From: an uncultured Alphaproteobacteria bacterium
GTDB taxonomy: Bacteria; Pseudomonadota; Alphaproteobacteria; Methylaequorales; Methylaequoraceae
Direction of reading: 5' to 3'
NCBI GenBank assembly: GCA_902579395.1
Contig: CACHGK010000005.1
Span: 1-64,000, forward strand
DNA: 64,000 bases
Shown: positions 36,319-46,008 of the stretch, piece after piece
Position numbering within the stretch: position 1 is the first letter of the stretch
Layout: each line of letters begins with the position of its first letter
The notes under the pieces: generated by a model
What the model was told of the DNA's origin: nothing
The model's input: the letters and a program-made list of their open reading frames with translations, nothing else
Databases searched by the model: none
Translations under genes and position numbers: made by a program

Positions 36319-37110
36319 TTGAAAAAAAAAAATAAAAGCAATCGTTTTTCATTAAAAGAAGTACTAAAGAAAGATCCTATAGTATGTCTGACAGCATACA
36401 CAGCCCCAATTGCATCTTTAGTCGATAACTTTGCTGATGTTATCCTTGTCGGCGATTCATTGGGTCCAGTTCTTTATGGCTTTAAAACTACCCGTGAAGT
36501 CAATATGGAAATGATGATAAGGCATGCAAAATGTGTAGTAGAAAATACAAAAAAATCCATCATAGTCGTAGATATGCCCTACGGTTCCTATGAAAGTTCT
36601 AAACATGATGCGCTGGAGAATGCCAAAAAAATAATTTCATCTACTGGAGCAATGGCTGTAAAGTTAGAGGGTGGAGAAAAAATATCAGAAACAATTAGCT
36701 TCTTGACTAAAAATAAGATAAAGGTCATGGGTCATCTTGGATTGTTACCACAGACTTTGTATGGAAAACCAAAAGTTTACGGAAAAAATGAAAAAGAAAA
36801 AAAAAAAATATTTGAAGATTTAAGATCATTAGAAAAATCAGGTGTCTTTTCAGTAGTTATTGAATGTACAGTAAAAAGCTTGGTAGACAACTTAATTAAT
36901 TCAACACAAATTCCTTTAATAGGAATTGGTGCGTCAGAAAAATGTAAAGGTCAAATAATAGTAACTGAGGATATTTTAGGTATGACCAATTTTTCCTCAA
37001 AATTTTCTAAAAAATATTTTGATTTTTTAAAAAAAGCACAAAAACCTATTGAGCATTTCGTAAAAGATGTAAAAAACAAACACTATCCAAAAAAAACTCA
37101 ATGTTATTAA
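36319..37110 (+). CDS. panB: Ketopantoate hydroxymethyltransferase
   Basis: First committed step of pantothenate synthesis, using methylene-tetrahydrofolate. VCLTAYTAP, ILVGDSLGPVLYG, MPYGSY and KLEGGEK are family motifs. 263 residues. The start is TTG at 36319; no ATG occurs before the conserved region. Overlaps panC by ten bases. Confidence 0.95.
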   Translation: MKKKNKSNRFSLKEVLKKDPIVCLTAYTAPIASLVDNFADVILVGDSLGPVLYGFKTTREVNMEMMIRHAKCVVENTKKSIIVVDMPYGSYESSKHDALENAKKIISSTGAMAVKLEGGEKISETISFLTKNKIKVMGHLGLLPQTLYGKPKVYGKNEKEKKKIFEDLRSLEKSGVFSVVIECTVKSLVDNLINSTQIPLIGIGASEKCKGQIIVTEDILGMTNFSSKFSKKYFDFLKKAQKPIEHFVKDVKNKHYPKKTQCY

Positions 37111-37976
37111 TTAGTGATCCTTATATTTTATCTTCTAGACTTTTAGAGTTTAAAAAAAAAGGAAGAAAAATAAGTTTTATCCCAACTATGGGAAATCTTC
37201 ACAAAGGTCACTTAAAACTGATTAGAGAGGGGAAAAAAGAGAATTTCATCACACTTTTGAGCATTTTTGTAAACCCTCTTCAATTTAATGATATTAATGA
37301 TTACAAGAATTACCCAAGGACACTGGAGCAAGATAAAAAATTGGCATTTAAGGAGGGTATTGATATATTATTCAATCCAAATGACCATTTTATTTTAAAA
37401 AAAAAAAAATCATTTAAATTGGGAGATATTTCAAAGAAACTATGTGGAAGCTTTAGAAAAGGACATTTTGAAGGAGTTTCGGCAGTTGTAATAGAGTTTT
37501 TAAATTTAATTAATCCAGATCTAATCTTATTGGGGGAGAAAGACTTTCAACAAACAATTGTTATAAAAAAAATTATCAAGAACTTAGATTTTAAGGTTAA
37601 GGTAAAAATGATTCCAACCGTTAGAGATAAAAATGATGTTGCTCTTTCATCAAGAAATAAATTACTTGGAGCAGATTCTTCACTTGCTGTTTTAATTCCT
37701 AAAACACTTAATCAAATGATTAGAGAGATAAAAAATGGAAATTTTAAATTTTCAAGAATTGATGAACTTAAAAGTAATTTGATAGATAACGGTATCCAAA
37801 AAGTAGATTATCTAGAAATTTTGAAAGAAAAAGATCTAAACTTTCCAGACAGTCAATTTGATTTTTGTAGAGTTTTCATTTCTGCAAAAATTAATGGTAT
37901 CAGGTTGATAGATAATATGAGATTGAATAAAAAGGTTAAAATAAGTAACGAGAAATTTTTTGTAGAAAGAAATTAG
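37101..37976 (+). CDS. panC: Pantothenate synthetase
   Basis: ATP-dependent ligase joining pantoate and beta-alanine. Nucleotidyltransferase signature PTMGNLHKGHLKLI and the GEKDFQQ and LSSRNKLL motifs are intact. 291 residues, normal. ATG at 37101 overlaps the panB end, so translation is coupled. Converges with the lipoprotein gene with a 4-base overlap. Confidence 0.95.
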   Translation: MLLISDPYILSSRLLEFKKKGRKISFIPTMGNLHKGHLKLIREGKKENFITLLSIFVNPLQFNDINDYKNYPRTLEQDKKLAFKEGIDILFNPNDHFILKKKKSFKLGDISKKLCGSFRKGHFEGVSAVVIEFLNLINPDLILLGEKDFQQTIVIKKIIKNLDFKVKVKMIPTVRDKNDVALSSRNKLLGADSSLAVLIPKTLNQMIREIKNGNFKFSRIDELKSNLIDNGIQKVDYLEILKEKDLNFPDSQFDFCRVFISAKINGIRLIDNMRLNKKVKISNEKFFVERN

Positions 37977-39136
37977 TTCTTCAGATAAATATGGACCTCT
38001 TCAGCTTGGGCAGAAGAGCTTGTTGATGACGCTATCGAAAGTCTTTCGGTGGGAACGCCCATTTCAACAATTTTTGAGAAAACGTCGGTGGCCCTACTTC
38101 TAGCTTGATCAGCGTAACTTGATCCTCCAGCCGGACTGACAGCAACCACCTCGAAACCAGCAGATGGCATTTGTTCTAGTGCTCCAGAAATTGACTCGAA
38201 GAGAGCGGTTGAATAATCGAAGTTAGAATCGTCAAATTTTATTACTAATATTGCATTATCGTAGTTAATTGGTACAACCTTGGTTTGTTTTGTAGAGGGC
38301 TCAATTTCAGTTTTTTTTGATTCTACTGATGATTTTGTAGGAGGAGTGCTAACTGTACCACCAAACTTACCAACTTCTACATCTTCAGCAAGTTGTTTCA
38401 TGTATTGTCTTTCATCATTAAGAATTTGAATTTCTCTTGTTATTTTATCCTCAAGCTCTGTCATTAAACGATCATAAAGAACAGATGTTCTTTGAACATC
38501 ATCTTTAAGGACTTTAAGTTGGTTGTGGTCCTCATCAATGGCACCAGAGATGAAGAAGCTAGAATCTATTGCATTTTTTAGGTGTCCGATAAGTGCTGCA
38601 TCTGCGGTTACTCTATTGTTGACTATTTGTAAGTTGTTAACATTATTTTGTATATCTTCAAGAGCTCTTTGTGCATCATTCCATTGTCCAACTAAAATCG
38701 GATTTCCAGGAGTTGTGCCAATTTGAAGACGTGACCTTATAGCACTGGAAAGACCCTGATAGACCGATGTTTGTTCATCGACCAGATCTTTAAATCTTAA
38801 AAAATCGTTGTTGTGAGAAGAAATAGCATTTTGAATACTGGTTAAGTCTGCTCTAAATTGATTGATTTTACCTCCAACAAACGTTCCTGTCGGACCGGTA
38901 TCATTAACAACCTGTGGTGGGGTCATTGTAGGGGGAGGTGCGTACTGGGATGGCGGGATTTCTTGAGCAACTTGTTGATTTACATCTTGAACAGCAGCTG
39001 GGACTTCATCAAGAGCAGGAGGTGCGGCTACCTCTTCATCTGATAATGAAGGGAAAACGTATTCTTGAACGCCAGTGCAAGAGTAAACAAGTAATACAAA
39101 AGTTAGTGAAATATAGTTGAAAATTTTTTTAATCAT
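37973..39136 (-). CDS. Exported lipoprotein with Pro-rich linker, coiled coil and OmpA-like C-terminal region
   Basis: A 387-residue lipoprotein: signal peptide with lipobox VYSC (Cys about residue 20), a Pro/Ala-rich tether (about 35-80), a helical, heptad-rich middle (about 90-250), a second Ser/Thr/Lys linker, and a C-terminal alpha/beta domain (about 290-387) resembling OmpA-type domains (AILVIKFDDSNFDYS, RLSIASS). A plausible envelope spacer or cell-wall-linked protein. One line of its coding DNA is about 55% GC by hand count, much above its surroundings, partly because of Pro/Ala/Gly codons. Exact function unknown. Confidence 0.65.
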   Translation of the reverse strand: MIKKIFNYISLTFVLLVYSCTGVQEYVFPSLSDEEVAAPPALDEVPAAVQDVNQQVAQEIPPSQYAPPPTMTPPQVVNDTGPTGTFVGGKINQFRADLTSIQNAISSHNNDFLRFKDLVDEQTSVYQGLSSAIRSRLQIGTTPGNPILVGQWNDAQRALEDIQNNVNNLQIVNNRVTADAALIGHLKNAIDSSFFISGAIDEDHNQLKVLKDDVQRTSVLYDRLMTELEDKITREIQILNDERQYMKQLAEDVEVGKFGGTVSTPPTKSSVESKKTEIEPSTKQTKVVPINYDNAILVIKFDDSNFDYSTALFESISGALEQMPSAGFEVVAVSPAGGSSYADQARSRATDVFSKIVEMGVPTERLSIASSTSSSAQAEEVHIYLKN

Positions 39137-39300
39137 GATTTTTTAAGCTTAATTAATAATTATATTGTTAACATATGTCTAATTTTATAATTTATAGCGT
39201 ATTAAAAAATTAAAATAAACAAAAAAAAATTTTAATAAATTTATTATAATAATTAAAATTGATAAATATTTTTTTAATTTTGGTAAATGAGTTTTTTTTT

Positions 39301-39377
39301 GTGCCCGTAGCTTAATTGGATAGAGCATCTGACTACGAATCAGAAGGTTGGGAGTTCGACTCTCTCCGGGCACGCCA
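39301..39377 (+). tRNA. tRNA-Arg(ACG)
   Basis: Seven-pair acceptor stem GTGCCCG (39301-39307) with CGGGCAC (39367-39373), discriminator G and encoded CCA at 39375-39377. Anticodon arm TCTGA/TCAGA with loop CTACGAA gives anticodon ACG, whose first base is normally edited to inosine. T-loop GTTCGACTC is intact. Followed by a long A run. Confidence 0.96.
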
Positions 39378-39399
39378 AAAAAAAAAAAAAAACTTTGAT

Positions 39400-39441
39400 A
39401 CTATAGGTTGACAATATTTTTACTTTTATTACTATATGTTG
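39400..39441 (+). promoter_or_regulatory. Tandem NrdR-box-like operator and promoter of nrdAB
   Basis: ACTATAGGTTG at 39400-39410 and ACTATATGTTG at 39431-39441 differ by one base and lie exactly 31 bases apart, three helical turns. This is the known geometry of tandem NrdR boxes before ribonucleotide reductase genes. A TTGACA -35 hexamer (39408-39413) overlaps the first box, with a weak -10 inside the second, so repressor binding would block the promoter. NrdR itself is not in the window. Confidence 0.7.
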
Positions 39442-39471
39442 TGTTTACAACTTTTTAGGTAGGAAATTTTA

Positions 39472-41334
39472 ATGAATCCAACAAATTTAAATGTTTTAAA
39501 TCTAGTCGATGATAAACTTGAAGACAAAAAATTAAAAACAAATCATTCTGATCTTAGTGTAGACAAATCTAGAGACAGATTTCTAACAGAATTTGGTAAG
39601 GCAACATTGCAGGACAGATATTTATTACCGAATGAAAGCTTCCAAGATATGTTCATGAGAGTAGCTAAATGTTACAGCGATAATGATCTGCATGCCCAAA
39701 GAATATATGACTACATTTCTAAATTATGGTTTATGCCTGCTACACCAATACTTTCAAATGGTGGTGCAAAAAGGGGGTTGCCTATTTCATGTTTTTTAAA
39801 TACTGTTCACGACAGTCTAGATGGAATACTTTCAACTTGGGGCGAAAACGTCTGGCTAGCATCTAATGGTGGCGGTATAGGAACGTATTGGGGTGAGGTA
39901 AGGTCTATAGGTGAAAAAGTAAAAAAATCAGGTCAAACATCCGGAATCATTCCATTTGTCAGAGTTATGGACTCTTTGACTCTAGCAATTTCTCAAGGAT
40001 CATTGAGAAGAGGTTCCGCAGCTTGTTATCTAGATATTCATCACCCAGAAATTGAAGAGTTCTTGGAGATAAGAAAGCCATCTGGAGATTTTAATAGAAA
40101 AAGTTTAAACCTTCATCACGGCATCAACATTACCGATGAGTTTATGGAATGCGTAAAGCACAATAAAGAATTTAGCTTGAGAAGTCCTAAAACTAATGAA
40201 ACTTTGAGAAAAGTTAATGCAAGAGAACTCTGGCAGAAGATTTTAGAGACGCGAATGCAAACTGGAGAACCTTATTTGGTTTTTATGGATACAGTAAATA
40301 AGAATATGGCTAAGCATCAAAGAAAGCTTGGAATGAGTGTGAAAACTTCAAACTTATGCAGTGAAATTATGTTACACACTGGTCTTGATCACCACGGAAA
40401 AGAAAGGACAGCGGTTTGTTGTTTATCTTCTGTAAATTTAGAAAAATGGGATGAGTGGTCCAATGATAGTCAATTTATAGAGGACATTATGAGATTTTTA
40501 GATAATGTATTAGATGATTTTATAAAAAATGCTCCCGACTCAATGAAAAATGCTATTTATTCTGCAAGAATGGAACGCTCAGTTGGCTTGGGTGCAATGG
40601 GCTTCCATAGTTTTTTACAAAAAAAAGGAATACCTTTTGAAAGTGCTCTTGCTAAAAGCTGGAATTCAAAATTTTTCAAACATCTCAAAAAAGAAGCCGA
40701 CAAAGCTTCATTAATTCTAGCTATGGAAAAAGGAGCTTGTCCGGACGCTCAAGAATTGGGAGTAAAGTCTAGATTTAGCCATAAACTAGCAATTGCTCCA
40801 ACGGCCTCAATAAGCATTATCTGTGGAGGAACAAGCGCTTGTGTCGAACCTATTCCAGCAAACATTTATACACATAAAACATTATCTGGATCATTTACCG
40901 TTAAAAATAAATATCTTGAAGATCTGTTAGATTCAAAAGGATTAAACAACGAAAAAATTTGGCAGAGCATTTTAGAAAACGATGGTTCGATTTGCCATCT
41001 GTCAGAATTGAACGAAGATGAAAAAGCTGTATTTAAAACCGCATTCGAAATTGACCAGAGATGGATTGTTGAAATGGCTGCAGACAGAACACCATTTATT
41101 TGTCAAAGTCAATCAATAAATCTTTATCTATCAGCTGATATTGACAAATGGGATCTTATGATGCTTCACTGGAAAGCCTGGGAACTTGGAATAAAAAGCT
41201 TATATTATTGCAGATCAAAATCTATTCAAAGAGCTAGTTATGCCGGAGTAGAGGCAGATAATACTAAAAACTGGCCAGCTAAAAATATAGTTGATGATAA
41301 AACAGATTATGAAGAATGCTTATCATGTCAGTGA
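39472..41334 (+). CDS. nrdA: Class I ribonucleotide reductase large subunit, without ATP cone
   Basis: Reduces ribonucleotides to deoxyribonucleotides. Active-site residues are visible: the first redox Cys in GLPISCFL, the NLCSE loop (Asn, Cys, Glu) and the C-terminal shuttle pair CLSC. At 620 residues it is shorter than E. coli NrdA (761), because it begins almost directly at the catalytic domain and lacks the N-terminal ATP cone used for dATP shut-off. AGGTAGGAAAT precedes the ATG. nrdB follows after 31 bases. Confidence 0.95.
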   Translation: MNPTNLNVLNLVDDKLEDKKLKTNHSDLSVDKSRDRFLTEFGKATLQDRYLLPNESFQDMFMRVAKCYSDNDLHAQRIYDYISKLWFMPATPILSNGGAKRGLPISCFLNTVHDSLDGILSTWGENVWLASNGGGIGTYWGEVRSIGEKVKKSGQTSGIIPFVRVMDSLTLAISQGSLRRGSAACYLDIHHPEIEEFLEIRKPSGDFNRKSLNLHHGINITDEFMECVKHNKEFSLRSPKTNETLRKVNARELWQKILETRMQTGEPYLVFMDTVNKNMAKHQRKLGMSVKTSNLCSEIMLHTGLDHHGKERTAVCCLSSVNLEKWDEWSNDSQFIEDIMRFLDNVLDDFIKNAPDSMKNAIYSARMERSVGLGAMGFHSFLQKKGIPFESALAKSWNSKFFKHLKKEADKASLILAMEKGACPDAQELGVKSRFSHKLAIAPTASISIICGGTSACVEPIPANIYTHKTLSGSFTVKNKYLEDLLDSKGLNNEKIWQSILENDGSICHLSELNEDEKAVFKTAFEIDQRWIVEMAADRTPFICQSQSINLYLSADIDKWDLMMLHWKAWELGIKSLYYCRSKSIQRASYAGVEADNTKNWPAKNIVDDKTDYEECLSCQ

Positions 41335-41365
41335 ATATTTTTAAAATTTTAAAGGAGATATAGTA

Positions 41366-42397
41366 ATGGATGGAAACGAGAAAAGAACCAAAATCATTAA
41401 ACCTGGATTGCTGACTTCATCGCACTCCTACAAACCATTTAGATATCCGTGGGCTTATGATTTTTGGAAAAGACAGCAGCAAGTTCATTGGATGCCTGAG
41501 GAGGTGCCTCTAGGAGAAGATTGCAAGGATTGGGTTGTTAAGTTAAATGATAATGAGAGGAACCTTCTAACTCAAATATTTAGATTTTTTACACAATCTG
41601 ATGTTGAAGTTAATGATAATTACATGGAAAGATATTCTCAGGTGTTTAAACCAACCGAAGTAAAAATGATGATGTCGGCCTTTTCAAATATAGAAACAGT
41701 TCACATTGCTGCCTATGCCCTTTTATTAGAAACGATTGGCATGCCTGATACGGAGTTTTCCGCATTTTTAAAATATAAAGAAATGTCTGATAAACATGAT
41801 TATATGCAACAATTTACTGTTGATTCTAATCACGAAATTGCGAAAACCGTAGCTATGTTTGGAGGATTTACAGAAGGATTACAACTCTTTGCTAGTTTTG
41901 CAATGCTACTAAATTTTCCAAGACATAATAAAATGCGGGGTATGGGTCAGATCGTTACATGGTCTGTTAGAGACGAATCTTTACATTGTGAGGGTATGGT
42001 TAAACTTTTTCATGAGTTTGTAAAAGAAACTAAATGCATGACTCCAAAACTGAAAAAAGAAATAATTGAATGTTGTGAAAAGGTAGTAGAACTAGAAGAT
42101 AATTTTATAGATCTCGCTTTTGAAATGGGGCCTGTAGAGGGGATGAATCCAGAAGATATAAAAAATTATATCAGATATATCGCTGATTGGAGGCTCAAAC
42201 AATTAAGTTTAGAACCAATGTTTGGAATTAAAGAACATCCTCTGCCTTGGCTAACTGAAATATTGAATGGTGTGGAACATGCTAATTTCTTCGAAGCCAG
42301 AGCAACTGAATATTCAAAGGTAGCTACATCTGGAAGTTGGGAAGGTAAAGACGGGGTTTGGAAAAACTTTGACCAAAAAGTGAAAAGTTTTGGCTAG
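41366..42397 (+). CDS. nrdB: Class I ribonucleotide reductase small subunit
   Basis: Ferritin-like radical-generating subunit, 343 residues. Metal ligands and radical tyrosine are in place: Asp in QSDVEVND, ETVHIAAY (Glu, His and Tyr in the E. coli E115/H118/Y122 spacing), Glu in GGFTEGLQLF and the pair in RDESLHCEG. The tyrosine argues for a tyrosyl-radical class rather than class Ic. No ATP cone at its N-terminus either. AAAGGAGAT precedes the ATG. Confidence 0.96.
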   Translation: MDGNEKRTKIIKPGLLTSSHSYKPFRYPWAYDFWKRQQQVHWMPEEVPLGEDCKDWVVKLNDNERNLLTQIFRFFTQSDVEVNDNYMERYSQVFKPTEVKMMMSAFSNIETVHIAAYALLLETIGMPDTEFSAFLKYKEMSDKHDYMQQFTVDSNHEIAKTVAMFGGFTEGLQLFASFAMLLNFPRHNKMRGMGQIVTWSVRDESLHCEGMVKLFHEFVKETKCMTPKLKKEIIECCEKVVELEDNFIDLAFEMGPVEGMNPEDIKNYIRYIADWRLKQLSLEPMFGIKEHPLPWLTEILNGVEHANFFEARATEYSKVATSGSWEGKDGVWKNFDQKVKSFG

Positions 42398-42402
42398 AAA
42401 AT

Positions 42403-43494
42403 TTATTTTTCAATATATAAAGATTGAGAAGGAAAAGCGAAAGAACCTTTTCGTCTCTCAACAATCTTTTTGATTTCAATAGCTAATCGATCTTTAGTTT
42501 CAACAAAATTGTTGTAATCATTAGTTTTAGTAAAACATCGAACAAGAAGATCAATTGAGCTAGGTGCAAATTCATTTATTTTAACTATCACAGGGGTAGA
42601 CTCTGAAACGGAAAAATCATTTTTATTAGAACGAATAGAATTTTCTATATCCTGACAAATATTTTTTAATTGAGAAATAGTGCTTTTATACTCTACTCCG
42701 ATAATCCAATTTATTCTTCTATTTGAGATTTCAGTTATGTTTGTGACAGCGTTCTCAGCAAATTGGAAATTTGGGATGAAGCATAGTGATTTATCAAATT
42801 TTCTTATAGCCGTCGATCTAAATCCAATTTTCTCAACTGTCCCTTCAACAATGTTATTGATAAAAATAACATCGCCCTTTTTGAACCTTTTTTCTACTAA
42901 AACTAAAATTCCTGAAATTAAGTTTTTGAAAAGATCTTGCGCTCCGAGTGCAACTGCCACCCCAAATAAACCTAATCCAGCTATAATTGGTCCAACTTTT
43001 ATTCCCCATAATTCAAGTACTGCAGAAAACCCAAGAATAAATATCAAAATTTTAACAGCACTTATAATCCAATCCAAAAGATCTTTAGTTAGAATAGTTT
43101 TTATATTTTTAATTTTCTGACTTAATGGTTCGGCAATTTGTATAAAAACCCAGAAAACAATAATTGTAAAAAAGGAAAGATTAAGATTATTTAAAAATAT
43201 ATTAATTTTTTCAGATGCATTTAAAATATTAGAAGCAATAAAAAAACCGAGAGTGAAGACTAAAAATTCAGTAGGTTTAAAAAGTGAATCTGAAAATTTT
43301 TTTTTTGAATCATCATTGCTAAATTTTATCAATAGACAAAAGTTTTTTAGAAGTAAATTTCTTATTATTTTTTTTAAGGTAATAAAAATTAAAATTATAA
43401 AAAGAGCAGATAATAAATTAAATAATTTTACTCCAAAGAGTAGTTCATAATTTAATAGTAATAAATTATGATATATTTTATTAAAGTTCTCCAT
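42403..43494 (-). CDS. MscS-family mechanosensitive channel
   Basis: Inner-membrane tension-gated channel, 363 residues. Several N-terminal helices lead to the pore-lining helix GLGLFGVAVALGAQDLFKN and the beta domain (FKKGDVI, VEGTVEKIGFRSTAIR, IPNFQFAENAVTN). Probably protects against osmotic downshock. Start overlaps the recX end by 14 bases. Converges with nrdB. Confidence 0.93.
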   Translation of the reverse strand: MENFNKIYHNLLLLNYELLFGVKLFNLLSALFIILIFITLKKIIRNLLLKNFCLLIKFSNDDSKKKFSDSLFKPTEFLVFTLGFFIASNILNASEKINIFLNNLNLSFFTIIVFWVFIQIAEPLSQKIKNIKTILTKDLLDWIISAVKILIFILGFSAVLELWGIKVGPIIAGLGLFGVAVALGAQDLFKNLISGILVLVEKRFKKGDVIFINNIVEGTVEKIGFRSTAIRKFDKSLCFIPNFQFAENAVTNITEISNRRINWIIGVEYKSTISQLKNICQDIENSIRSNKNDFSVSESTPVIVKINEFAPSSIDLLVRCFTKTNDYNNFVETKDRLAIEIKKIVERRKGSFAFPSQSLYIEK

Positions 43495-44008
43495 TTGAAA
43501 TTAATTTTTTTAATATCTCTTTAGATTCGTAGTATTCAAAGCCTTGGTTTGCAAGTTTCCTTAATATATTATCAAAAAGTTGTTTTTCTGAAATATTTAA
43601 TTTTTTTTGTTTTTCTATAATTTTTGATTTTTTTAAATAGTTTCGTAAAAGTAATTCAGGAAACTTTTGATTTTCAAACATTTTGTCTAAAAACGAAGAG
43701 GCCATAGGTTCCTCAAATTTAAGATCTATAATTTTGTGTTTAATTTTTTGTTTTGAATAGCCTTTGTTGACATAATTTTGAAAGGTTACTTCAATCAGTA
43801 TTTTTTCATTAAATGCTCCTAACTTTTCAAAAACTTCAACTACATCAGATACTTGATTTTCAAGATCAATTCTTTCATCTAAATTTAATTTTTTTTCTAA
43901 AAAATCCTTGGTGATTTTTTTTTTTAGGATATCCTGAAATTTTTTTTTGGTTACAGAATAACGTGTCAAATAATAAGTTGAATATTTTTTTAAATAATCA
44001 GATATCAT
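43481..44008 (-). CDS. recX: RecX-family regulator of RecA
   Basis: A 175-residue, all-helical and lysine-rich protein built of three-helix repeats. YLTRYSVTKKKFQDILKKK at the start and the repeated GYSKQKIKHKI / GFEYYESKEILKKL pattern are typical of RecX. Sequence is diverged and AT-driven, so assignment rests on architecture. RecA itself is not here. Confidence 0.78.
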   Translation of the reverse strand: MISDYLKKYSTYYLTRYSVTKKKFQDILKKKITKDFLEKKLNLDERIDLENQVSDVVEVFEKLGAFNEKILIEVTFQNYVNKGYSKQKIKHKIIDLKFEEPMASSFLDKMFENQKFPELLLRNYLKKSKIIEKQKKLNISEKQLFDNILRKLANQGFEYYESKEILKKLISNGEL

Positions 44009-44048
44009 TTCATACTCATTATCAAAATTTAAACAGCAATTTCAAGTT

Positions 44049-44837
44049 ATGCATAAAATAAGAAGTTTTAAAGGTTTTAATTGGATGGGATTCTTCACAC
44101 TTTATAAAAAAGAAGTGCTAAGATTTTTCAATGTATTTGCACAAACTATTTTAGCCCCAGCTTTCACTACCATTTTATTTTATCTAATCTTAACGCTATC
44201 AATTGAAAGAGAGTTTTTAGTAAATAATAATTATTCATATTCAGAATTTTTAGCACCTGGCTTGATCTGTATGGCAATAATGCAGAATGCTTTTGCTAAT
44301 ACGTCGTCCTCCATTCTTATATCAAAAGTTCAAGGAAATATTGTTGATGTTTTAATGCCACCAATGTCTGAACTAGAATTAACATTTTCATACTCACTGG
44401 GGGGAATAACTAGAGGAATATTGGTGGGTATCTCAGTTTTTATTTTGATAAATATTTTCGTTACTATAGAAATTGATAATTTTTTATTAATCACCTTTTT
44501 TGGAATAACCTCTGCAAGCTTATTATCTTTATTAGGAATCCTTTGCGGAATATGGGCAAAAAAATTTGATCACATGGCTTCAATAACCAACTTTGTTATA
44601 TTACCACTAACATTTCTATCAGGAACTTTCTACACGATTGACAGACTACCTGATATTTGGAAATTTTTGGCAATCTGGAATCCTTTCTTCTACATCATTG
44701 ATGGATTTAGATATGGATTCTTGGGTCAAGGTGAGAGTAATTTAATCATAGGTTGTGCTATAATGTTAATAAGCAATTTGTTTTTTATAATAATAACAAT
44801 TTATGTGTTTAAAAAAGGATATGGACTGAGATCATAG
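44049..44837 (+). CDS. ABC-2 type transporter permease
   Basis: A 262-residue permease with six predicted helices. Family features: TLYKKEVLRFFNVF at the N-terminus, APGLICMAIMQNAFANTSSS and TFLSGTFYTIDRLPDIWKF before the last helices. No cognate ATPase gene lies beside it; it precedes argD with no gap. The partner is probably elsewhere. Substrate unknown (drug, lipid or polysaccharide are typical of the family). Confidence 0.85.
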   Translation: MHKIRSFKGFNWMGFFTLYKKEVLRFFNVFAQTILAPAFTTILFYLILTLSIEREFLVNNNYSYSEFLAPGLICMAIMQNAFANTSSSILISKVQGNIVDVLMPPMSELELTFSYSLGGITRGILVGISVFILINIFVTIEIDNFLLITFFGITSASLLSLLGILCGIWAKKFDHMASITNFVILPLTFLSGTFYTIDRLPDIWKFLAIWNPFFYIIDGFRYGFLGQGESNLIIGCAIMLISNLFFIIITIYVFKKGYGLRS

Positions 44838-46001
44838 ATGAGTGTTTTAGGAGTATATAATCCACTGAATATTGATGTAGACCATGGTGATGGAGTATAT
44901 CTTTACTCAAAAGAGGGAACTAGATATTTAGACTTTACAAGTGGCATAGGAGTAACAAGTTTGGGTCATAGTCATCCTTCTTTGGTTTCAGCACTTAAAA
45001 CTCAAGCGGAAAAAATTTGGCATTGTTCAAATTTATTTAAAATTGAAAGTCAACAGTTAGTTGCTGATAGAATTGTGAAAAATTCTTTTGCACACTCTGT
45101 TTTTTTTTGTAATTCAGGAACGGAAGCAATTGAGGCTGGTATAAAAGTAATCAGAAAGTTCTTTAACGACAAAAAAATAAAAAAGTCAAAAATAATCTGT
45201 GCAAATAATGCTTTTCACGGTAGGACGTATGCCGCAATATCAGCTAGTGGCAAATCAAAATTAACAGAGGGTTTTGAACCCTTATTAACTGGCTTTAAAC
45301 AAGTTGAGTTTAATAAAACTAGTGAAATTTTAAAAAATTTAGATGAACATACTGCTGCTATAATGATTGAGACAGTCCAAGGCGAGGGTGGAATAACACC
45401 TGCGGAAAAAAAATATCTAAGAGACGTTCAAAAAATAGCAAGTGATAACGATATTCTTTTATTTTTTGACGAGGTACAATGTGGAGTTGGAAGAACAGGA
45501 AAATTTCTTGCAACAGAATGGGTGAAGGAATTACAACCAAATTTAGTTTCAATTGCAAAAGGAATTGGAGGAGGTTTTCCTTTAGGAGCTCTTTTATTAG
45601 ATAAAAAAACTTCTAAATCAATGTCTCTTGGTTCACATGGTTCAACATTTGGAGGTAATCCGCTTGCAATGGCGGTAGCTAATGAAGTTCTTAATTTTGT
45701 TTTAAATGAAGATTTTTTAGATCATGTAAGAGAAGTTGGATATAATCTAAGAAAACTTCTCAAGAGTGAAATAGTAAAGAAGTTTCCAAAACTTGTTTCT
45801 GGTGTGAGAGGTATTGGATTAATGATTGGTTTAGAGGCTTTAGAAAATAATGAAATTTTGATAAAATCTCTGATTAATCAAAAGTTACTTACTGTAAAAG
45901 CTGGACAGAACGTTATAAGAATGCTTCCACCATTAATTCTTGAAATGAAACATGTGGATGAAGCAATTTCAAAAATAGATAAGGCATTTTCAAATTTTTA
46001 G
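44838..46001 (+). CDS. argD: Acetylornithine aminotransferase
   Basis: PLP-dependent enzyme of arginine synthesis, 387 residues. FCNSGTEAIEAGIKVIR, FFDEVQCGVGRTGKF and the PLP lysine in SIAKGIGGGFPLGA are present. Starts at the base after the ABC-2 permease stop and precedes argF by seven bases; the three are likely one operon. Confidence 0.95.
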   Translation: MSVLGVYNPLNIDVDHGDGVYLYSKEGTRYLDFTSGIGVTSLGHSHPSLVSALKTQAEKIWHCSNLFKIESQQLVADRIVKNSFAHSVFFCNSGTEAIEAGIKVIRKFFNDKKIKKSKIICANNAFHGRTYAAISASGKSKLTEGFEPLLTGFKQVEFNKTSEILKNLDEHTAAIMIETVQGEGGITPAEKKYLRDVQKIASDNDILLFFDEVQCGVGRTGKFLATEWVKELQPNLVSIAKGIGGGFPLGALLLDKKTSKSMSLGSHGSTFGGNPLAMAVANEVLNFVLNEDFLDHVREVGYNLRKLLKSEIVKKFPKLVSGVRGIGLMIGLEALENNEILIKSLINQKLLTVKAGQNVIRMLPPLILEMKHVDEAISKIDKAFSNF

Positions 46002-46008
46002 GTAGAAT

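Noticed and set aside
42680..43120. 146-residue open frame on the plus strand
   Set aside because: Antisense to the mscS gene, which has clear family motifs; the open frame is a by-product of composition.
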